A stretch of DNA of 64,000 nt from Bradyrhizobium monzae (lineage in GTDB: Bacteria; Pseudomonadota; Alphaproteobacteria; Rhizobiales; Xanthobacteraceae). Position numbers and translations under genes: made by a program. The notes under the pieces were generated by a model, which had not been told where the DNA came from, made no database searches, and was given only the letters and a program-made list of their open reading frames with translations. The stretch lies in assembly GCF_021458635.1 (NCBI RefSeq), contig NZ_JAIRDQ010000005.1:124001-188000 (forward strand), in the 5' to 3' direction. Below are positions 58,695-64,000 of this stretch, one piece after another; position 1 is the stretch's first letter, and each line of letters starts with the position of its first letter.

Positions 58695-61600
58695 TCACGA
58701 ACACCCCGTCGTGCTGCCGCAAGTATCGCACTTCATGCACGTGCCGTTGCGCACCAGCGTGAAGTTGCCGCACTCGCTGCACATCTCGCCTTCGTAGCCC
58801 TTGGCCTTGGCTTCCGCGCGGCGCTCGGCCTTGCTGGGCACGGCGGTCTGCGCGGCGCTGCCGGCCTTGCTCCACTGCAGGGCCTCGAGCTTCTCCGTGG
58901 GGGAGAGGTCGTGGCTGGCTTCCTGCTTCAGGGCGACGGCGCCTTCCAGGGTATCGCCCGCGCCGCGGGCGGTGGCGCCGTGGGAGGCGAGCGAGGTGAC
59001 CTTGTTGCCGCCGGCGGGCGCGTTGTCGCTGCCGGAGGCAATGGCCGCGGAGCCGCCGCGCATCACCACCAGATTGTCGGTGCGGGAGCGGGTGAGGCCG
59101 CGCGAGACCAGCCTGGTCGCCTGGTGGTTCGGCTCCTCCGGCTCCTTGCCTTCTTCGACGCCCTTGCCGAGCGCGTCGAAATTCGACTCGGTCGGATCGA
59201 CATGGGCGAGATCGAAGCGCGACATGTAGCTCACCGCCAGCTCGCGGAAGACGTAGTCGAGGATCGAGGTCGCGTACTTGATGCTGTCGTTGCCCTGCAC
59301 GGGGCCCGCTGGTTCGAAGCGGGTGAAGGTGAAGGCGTCGACATATTCGTCCAGCGGCACGCCGTACTGGAGGCCCAGCGAGACAGCGATGGCGAAGTTG
59401 TTGATGAAGGAGCGAAGCGCGGCACCTTCCTTGTGCATGTCGATGAAGATCTCGCCGAGACGGCCGTCGTCATATTCGCCGGTCCGGAGATAGACCTTGT
59501 GGCCGCCGACGACCGCCTTCTGGGTGTAGCCCTTGCGGCGATCCGGCATCTTCTCGCGCTCGCGCATCACGATGATGCGCTCGACCAGCTTCTCGACGAT
59601 CTTCTCCGAGACCTGGGTGGCACGCGCCGCCATCGGCTTCTCGTAGAGCGCCTCGACCGCATCGTCCTCGTCCTCGTCGTCGCTGATGAGCTGCGAGTTG
59701 AGCGGCTGGGAGAGCTTCGAGCCGTCGCGATAGAGCGCGTTGGCTTTCAAGGCCAGCTTCCACGACAGCATGTAGGCGGACTTGCAGTCCTCCACCGTGG
59801 CGTCGTTCGGCATGTTGATGGTCTTGGAGATCGCACCCGAGATGAAGGGCTGCGCCGCCGCCATCATGCGGATGTGGCTCTCGACCGACAGATAGCGTTT
59901 TCCAATTTTGCCGCAGGGATTGGCGCAGTCGAACACGGAGTAGTGCTCGGCCTTCAGGTGCGGCGCACCTTCGACAGTCATCGCGCCGCAGATGTGGACG
60001 TTGGCCGCCTCGATCTCGCGCTTGGTGAAGCCCACGGCCTGGAGCAGGTCGAAGCCGGGGGCTGCGATCGCCTCGGCACCGATGCCGAGCTGGTCGCGGA
60101 TGAAGTCTTCGCCAAAGGTCCACTTGTTGAAGGCGAACTTGATGTCGAAGGCAGTCGGAAGCGCCTTTTCGACCTTGGCGATGGCTTCGTCGGTGAAGCC
60201 CTTGGCTTTCAGCGTCGAGGCATTGATGCCGGGGGCGTTGGACAGCGAGCCGTGGCCGACGGCGTAGGCTTCGATCTCCGCAATCTCGCTCTCGCGATAG
60301 CCGAGCGCGCGCAGCGCCGCAGGGACCGCGCGGTTGATGATCTTGAAGTAGCCGCCGCCGGCAAGCTTCTTGAACTTCACGAGCGCGAAGTCCGGCTCGA
60401 TGCCGGTGGTGTCGCAATCCATGACCAGGCCGATCGTGCCGGTCGGCGCGATCACCGTGGTCTGGGCGTTGCGATAGCCGTGCTTCTCACCGAGTTCGAG
60501 CGCCGCATCCCAGGCCGCCTGCGCACGCGTGACGATGTCTCCTTGCGGGCAGGAGACGAGGTCGAGCGGCACCGGGTTGACGCTGAGCGCCTCATAGCCG
60601 TTGGACTGGCCGTGGGCGGCGCGGCGGTGGTTGCGGATGACGCGCAGCATGTGCGCGGCGTTCTTCTTGTAGCCGGGGAAGGTGCCGAGCTCGGCCGCCA
60701 TCTCGGCCGAGGTCTTGTAGGTGATGCCGGTCATCACGGCGGTCAGCGCGCCGCAGAGCGCGCGGCCTTCCTTGGAGTCATAAGAGAGACCCATGGTCAT
60801 CAGCAGACCGCCGATGTTGGCGTAGCCGAGGCCGAGCGTGCGGAACTCGTAGGAGAGTTCGGCGATCGCGCGCGAGGGGAACTGCGCCATCATGACGGAG
60901 ATTTCGAGCACGATGGTCCAGAGCTGGCAGAGGTGCTCGTAGCCGGCGACGTCGAACTGTTTTGTCGTTGTGTCGTAGAACGTGAGCAGGTTCGCGGACG
61001 CCAGGTTACAGGCGGTGTCGTCCAGGAACATGTACTCGGAGCAGGGGTTCGACGCGCGGATGTCGCCGGACGCCTTGCAGGTGTGCCAGTCGTTCATGGT
61101 GGTGTTGAAGTGCAGGCCCGGGTCGGCCGACGCCCAGGCGGCGTAGCCGATCTTTTCCCAGAGGTCGCGCGCCTTCAGCGTCTTGGTGATCTTCTTCGTG
61201 GTGCGCCCGACGAGATTCCAGTCGCCGTCGGTTTCGACAGCGCGGAGGAAATCGTCTTTCAGCGAGACCGAGTTGTTGGAGTTCTGGCCGGACACGGTGA
61301 GGTAGGCTTCCGAATCCCAGTCGGTGTCGTAGGTGTCGAACTGGATGTCCTTGTAGCCCTGTTTTGCAAACTGGATGACGCGCTTGATGTAATTGTCAGG
61401 CACGAGGCTGCGGCGCGCGAGCTTGATCTCGCGGCGGAGGGCAGGGTTCTTCTCGGGGTCGAAGCAGTCGTCGCCGGAGCCTTCGCAGTTCACGCAGGCC
61501 TTCAGCACCAGCTTGAGGTGCTTCTGGTTGATCTTGGATCCCGTGACGAGGGCGGCGACCTTCTGCTCCTCCTTCACCTTCCAGTCGATATAGGTCTCGA

Positions 61601-62468
61601 TATCGGGGTGATCGACGTCGACGACGACCATCTTGGCGGCGCGGCGCGTGGTGCCGCCCGACTTGATCGCGCCGGCTGCGCGGTCGCCGATCTTGAGGAA
61701 GCTCATCAGGCCGGACGAGCGGCCGCCGCCGGAGAGCTTTTCGCCTTCGCCGCGCAGGCGCGAGAAGTTGGAGCCGGTGCCGGAGCCGTATTTGAACAGG
61801 CGGGCTTCGCGGACCCAGAGGTCCATGATGCCGCCCTCGTTGACGAGGTCGTCACCGACGCCCTGGATGAAGCAGGCGTGCGGCTGCGGGTGCTCGTAGG
61901 CCGACTTGGACTTTGTCAGCTTGCCGGTGAAGGGGTCGACGTAATAGTGGCCCTGGCCGGGGCCGTCGATGCCATAGGCCCAATGCAGACCGGTGTTGAA
62001 CCATTGCGGCGAGTTCGGCGCGACCATCTGCATGGCGAGCATGTAGCGGAGCTCGTCGTAGAAGGTCTGGGCGTCCTCGTCGGAGGAGAAATAATTGCCC
62101 TTCCAGCCCCAATAGGTCCAGCAGCCGGCGAGGCGGTCGAACACCTGTTTTGCGCTGAGCTCGCTGACGAAACGCTCTTTCTCGGGCAGGAGGGCGAGAG
62201 CCTCGGTGTCGGGCACCGAGCGCCACAGGAAGGAGGGGACGGACTCTTCCTCGACCCTCTTCAGGCGCGCGGCGACACCGGCTTTGCGGAAATACTTCTG
62301 GGCGAGCACGTCGGAGGCGACCTGCGACCATTCGGTCGGGACCTCGACGCCGTCCATTTTAAACACGACCGAGCCGTCGGGATTCCTGATCTCCGACGTG
62401 GTCAGCCGGAAATCGATCCCGGCGTAAGGTGACTGTCCCGAAGTGGTGTGGCGCCGCTCAATCCGCAT
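58695..62468 (-). CDS. nrdJ: Vitamin B12-dependent (class II) ribonucleotide reductase
   Basis: A 1,257-residue adenosylcobalamin-dependent ribonucleotide reductase, making dNTPs with or without oxygen. LAGCWTYWGWKGNYFSS is near the start and ASNPCSEYMFLDDTACNLAS holds the active-site NxCxE motif. DCDTTGIEPDFALVKFKKLA and GGYFKIINRAVPAALRALGY are typical of the alphaproteobacterial form. The C-terminus is a zinc-ribbon-like tail (GEMCSECGNFTLVRNGTCMK, then CDTCGSTTGCS) with the redox cysteines. The ATG at 62468 follows GGGG. The promoter region carries NrdR-like boxes. No nrdAB is in the window, so this may be the main reductase. Confidence 0.96.
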   Translation of the reverse strand: MRIERRHTTSGQSPYAGIDFRLTTSEIRNPDGSVVFKMDGVEVPTEWSQVASDVLAQKYFRKAGVAARLKRVEEESVPSFLWRSVPDTEALALLPEKERFVSELSAKQVFDRLAGCWTYWGWKGNYFSSDEDAQTFYDELRYMLAMQMVAPNSPQWFNTGLHWAYGIDGPGQGHYYVDPFTGKLTKSKSAYEHPQPHACFIQGVGDDLVNEGGIMDLWVREARLFKYGSGTGSNFSRLRGEGEKLSGGGRSSGLMSFLKIGDRAAGAIKSGGTTRRAAKMVVVDVDHPDIETYIDWKVKEEQKVAALVTGSKINQKHLKLVLKACVNCEGSGDDCFDPEKNPALRREIKLARRSLVPDNYIKRVIQFAKQGYKDIQFDTYDTDWDSEAYLTVSGQNSNNSVSLKDDFLRAVETDGDWNLVGRTTKKITKTLKARDLWEKIGYAAWASADPGLHFNTTMNDWHTCKASGDIRASNPCSEYMFLDDTACNLASANLLTFYDTTTKQFDVAGYEHLCQLWTIVLEISVMMAQFPSRAIAELSYEFRTLGLGYANIGGLLMTMGLSYDSKEGRALCGALTAVMTGITYKTSAEMAAELGTFPGYKKNAAHMLRVIRNHRRAAHGQSNGYEALSVNPVPLDLVSCPQGDIVTRAQAAWDAALELGEKHGYRNAQTTVIAPTGTIGLVMDCDTTGIEPDFALVKFKKLAGGGYFKIINRAVPAALRALGYRESEIAEIEAYAVGHGSLSNAPGINASTLKAKGFTDEAIAKVEKALPTAFDIKFAFNKWTFGEDFIRDQLGIGAEAIAAPGFDLLQAVGFTKREIEAANVHICGAMTVEGAPHLKAEHYSVFDCANPCGKIGKRYLSVESHIRMMAAAQPFISGAISKTINMPNDATVEDCKSAYMLSWKLALKANALYRDGSKLSQPLNSQLISDDEDEDDAVEALYEKPMAARATQVSEKIVEKLVERIIVMREREKMPDRRKGYTQKAVVGGHKVYLRTGEYDDGRLGEIFIDMHKEGAALRSFINNFAIAVSLGLQYGVPLDEYVDAFTFTRFEPAGPVQGNDSIKYATSILDYVFRELAVSYMSRFDLAHVDPTESNFDALGKGVEEGKEPEEPNHQATRLVSRGLTRSRTDNLVVMRGGSAAIASGSDNAPAGGNKVTSLASHGATARGAGDTLEGAVALKQEASHDLSPTEKLEALQWSKAGSAAQTAVPSKAERRAEAKAKGYEGEMCSECGNFTLVRNGTCMKCDTCGSTTGCS

Positions 62469-62891
62469 GGTCTTGCCCCGTCCTATTCTTTGACCGGGCT
62501 GCCTCGGTTCAGGCATCCGGGTCGACATTTCATTTCGCGTTTCCACCCAGGCCCGATCGGCCCAAAGGCACCGCAGTTCAGCCGGTGGATCCGGCCCAGT
62601 TTCTCCCGACGCGATTCCTCGATGCGCGCACCGATCATCCGCCGGCATGCCCAGGCCCATCCGCCCCAAAGCGACGAGCCCGACATGCGTTCAAACGCCC
62701 CACACCGTCACACCGTCTACCAATGCCATCCGAGCCTGTTGCCGGCCCGTTCTGGCGCCCGAAAAGTCCGCGATCTGCGGGCAGACAAGCCCTCATCCCG
62801 CTGCCTTCGTCTGGCTTGGCGGAGTGCAGTTTAGCGGACCCTTTGGGGGAGTGCCGGCGGGACGCAAACTCACTCGCGCCGAACGGATCGA

Positions 62892-62920
62892 AAGCTAGGA
62901 CTCTCCGTTGCGCCCGTCAA
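62892..62920 (-). promoter_or_regulatory. Sigma-70-type promoter of nrdJ
   Basis: On the minus strand TTGACG (62920-62915), a 17-bp spacer and TAGCTT (62897-62892). It would start transcription near 62885, giving a leader of about 415 bases before nrdJ. The leader (62469-62885) holds no gene I can support. Confidence 0.5.
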
Positions 62921-62961
62921 GAACTAGTGCGAGTTCCTGAATCAAATACTAAATATGGTGG
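62915..62961. promoter_or_regulatory. Tandem NrdR-like boxes
   Basis: Box 1, 62946-62961, ATACTAAATATGGTGG, fits the NrdR consensus ACACWAWATWTWGTGT at 13 of 16 positions. Box 2, 62915-62930, is degenerate (TAGTG half conserved). They are 31 bp apart, about three helical turns, as known for NrdR. Box 2 overlaps the -35 element, which suits repression by NrdR when dATP is high. Confidence 0.55.
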
Positions 62962-63233
62962 ATTGCGGGGGATAACAGGGGGCAAGCCCTCACCTGTTGT
63001 TGAGCCAAGTATCAGTGAGTCCTCAGGGATTCCCAACCGAAAAAATTTGCATCCCGCGACGATATGGACCCTTCGCCCCGCTGTTCACAGGGCAGGTATA
63101 TTTTTGAGGTCCGGGCTTGCGTGGGCGGGACTCACGTAGGGCTACGGACGGTGAGGGCAGGCATGTCCGCCGGGGTGGTGGTGCGGGGCCTAAATCCGCG
63201 CCAATCTGACCCCGATTTCCGCCGGATACCCAC

Positions 63234-64000
63234 ATGCTTGATTCGACTCGTCGGGATGCGCGACCGCGCATCGCCCCGGCCGGCCTGATGTTCCTCGCGA
63301 TCACCTCGATCGGCTGGGGTTTCAACTGGCCGGTGACAAAGTTCCTGCTCGGTGAGCTGCCGCCTTTGACCCTGCGCGGGGTCACGGGCGTGCTCGGCGC
63401 CGTGCTGCTGGCAGCACTCGCGCTGGTGCGCGGCGACAGCCTGAAGCTCGCGCCCGCGATCTGGCCGCGGCTGGCGACGGCCGCCATCCTCAACGTCACC
63501 GGCTGGATGGTGCTGATGGGGCTGGCGCTGCTCTGGCTGCCGGCGAGCGAGGCGGCGCTGATTGCCTACACCATGCCGGTCTGGGCCTCGCTGATCGCCT
63601 GGCCCGTGCTCGGGGAGCGGCCGACGGTGCTGCGCACGCTCGGACTGGTGATGGCCTTTGCCGGGCTCGCCTCGATCATGGGCGGCAACGGCGTTGCCGC
63701 CAGCACGGAGAAGCTGCCGGGCATCATCATGGCGCTGTGCGGTGCGATCGGCTTTGCCGTCGGCACGGTATTCTCGAAGAAGTACCCGATCCACCTGCCG
63801 CCGGTCACCGCAGCCGCCTGGCAGATCGGGATCGGCTGCCTGCCGATCTCGATCGTCGGCCTGCTGATCGAGACCTCGCACCTGGACAAGGTGACGCCAA
63901 TCGGCTGGTGGTTGCTGATCTATTCGACCGTGGTGCAGTTCTGCATCGCCTATGTCAGCTGGTTCGCAGCACTCGCCCGCCTGCCGGCCTCGGTGGCTGC
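63234..64000 (+). CDS. EamA-family transporter (3' end outside window)
   Basis: The first 255 residues of a DMT-superfamily transporter. At least eight membrane helices are visible (GLMFLAITSIGWGFNWPVTK, WMVLMGLALLWLPASEAALI, IIMALCGAIGFAVGTVFSKK, WWLLIYSTVVQFCIAYVSWF), with GWGFNWP typical of the first EamA helix. ATG at 63234. It is divergent from nrdJ; the 63000-63233 stretch must hold its promoter and shows no clear operator. The substrate is unknown. Confidence 0.9.
   Translation, partial: MLDSTRRDARPRIAPAGLMFLAITSIGWGFNWPVTKFLLGELPPLTLRGVTGVLGAVLLAALALVRGDSLKLAPAIWPRLATAAILNVTGWMVLMGLALLWLPASEAALIAYTMPVWASLIAWPVLGERPTVLRTLGLVMAFAGLASIMGGNGVAASTEKLPGIIMALCGAIGFAVGTVFSKKYPIHLPPVTAAAWQIGIGCLPISIVGLLIETSHLDKVTPIGWWLLIYSTVVQFCIAYVSWFAALARLPASVA

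Noticed and set aside
58620..62432. Very long open frame on the plus strand over nrdJ (about 1,270 codons)
   Set aside because: It is the antisense of a clearly recognised gene. Its composition (Arg, Gly, Ala, Asp, His-rich, no motif) is what a GC-rich antisense frame gives.
62483..62686. Possible 67-codon leader frame before nrdJ (minus strand)
   Set aside because: It has an ATG and ends 14 bases before nrdJ, but has no clear ribosome site or family match and Trp/Arg-rich random-looking content. Not enough to call a gene.
62469..62885. Cobalamin riboswitch in the nrdJ leader
   Set aside because: An AGCCAGACGAAGGCAG stretch vaguely recalls the B12 box, but the conserved core (AGYCMGGAGACCTGCC and the other conserved loops) is not present by eye.
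1..64000. tRNA, rRNA or CRISPR array
   Set aside because: No T-loop/anticodon pattern with cloverleaf, no rRNA sequence and no regularly spaced direct repeats were seen. A tRNAscan or CRISPR search would settle it.

Overview
The window looks like a stretch of chromosome from a Bradyrhizobium-like alphaproteobacterium (order Hyphomicrobiales). This rests on uniformly high GC, many protein families typical of that group (DUF2336, DUF2778, DUF6894, B12-dependent ribonucleotide reductase NrdJ, numerous NitT/TauT and TRAP binding proteins), CtrA-type TTAA-N7-TTAA boxes, and several families of short palindromic intergenic repeats of the kind scattered through Bradyrhizobium genomes. The genus is an inference from recognised families; no search was run.

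Layout. 0-13.7 kb: an unfinished Tat-exported molybdenum hydroxylase subunit, an ABC-F ATPase, an exported phosphatase-family protein, a metallo-beta-lactamase-fold hydrolase, a periplasmic asparaginase, a PsiF-repeat protein, two alpha/beta hydrolases and a nitroreductase. 13.8-19.8 kb: a signalling patch with a broken HD-GYP remnant, a PilZ protein translationally coupled to a DUF2336 protein, an AraC regulator, an FMN reductase and a chemoreceptor. 19.8-26 kb: DUF1810, DUF2778 and DUF982 proteins, a tannase-family esterase, a MarR regulator and an orphan TRAP binding protein.

26.1-32.5 kb is the most coherent accessory locus: a NitT/TauT-type ABC transporter (ATPase, permease and a divergent binding protein) interleaved with a dihydrodipicolinate-synthase-like enzyme, a GNAT acetyltransferase and an epimerase-like Rossmann protein that lacks the usual catalytic lysine. 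A RutR-like TetR regulator lies between the two arms, with matching palindromes in front of both. It reads as a regulated uptake-and-catabolism system for an unidentified small molecule.

32.6-36.4 kb: minCDE with a perfect CtrA box, small exported proteins, and a CtrA box facing an apparent small RNA with its own terminator. 36.4-47.6 kb: cell-envelope proteins (L,D-transpeptidase lipoprotein, coiled-coil membrane protein, SH3 protein, M15-type peptidase), a MobR/MobA-like MarR-flavin monooxygenase divergent pair with a near-perfect operator between them, a TetR-SMR efflux pair with its palindrome, and pyridoxal kinase. 47.6-56.2 kb: an orphan Flp pilin, small exported proteins, a decayed Ada/AlkA-type fragment, EamA transporter, YjdM, FkbM methyltransferase, fatty-acid desaturase, SLT transglycosylase, a second coiled-coil membrane protein and a lone ParB-like protein. 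56.2-58.7 kb is an accessory patch of lower GC: a DUF4160/DUF2442 pair whose first gene has had its 5' end rewritten by a palindromic repeat, a DUF2971 protein, and a 29-residue membrane peptide in front of a 15-bp perfect hairpin. 58.7-64 kb: NrdJ with a promoter and tandem NrdR-like boxes, and the start of another EamA transporter.

No tRNA, rRNA, CRISPR array, transposase or integrase was seen.
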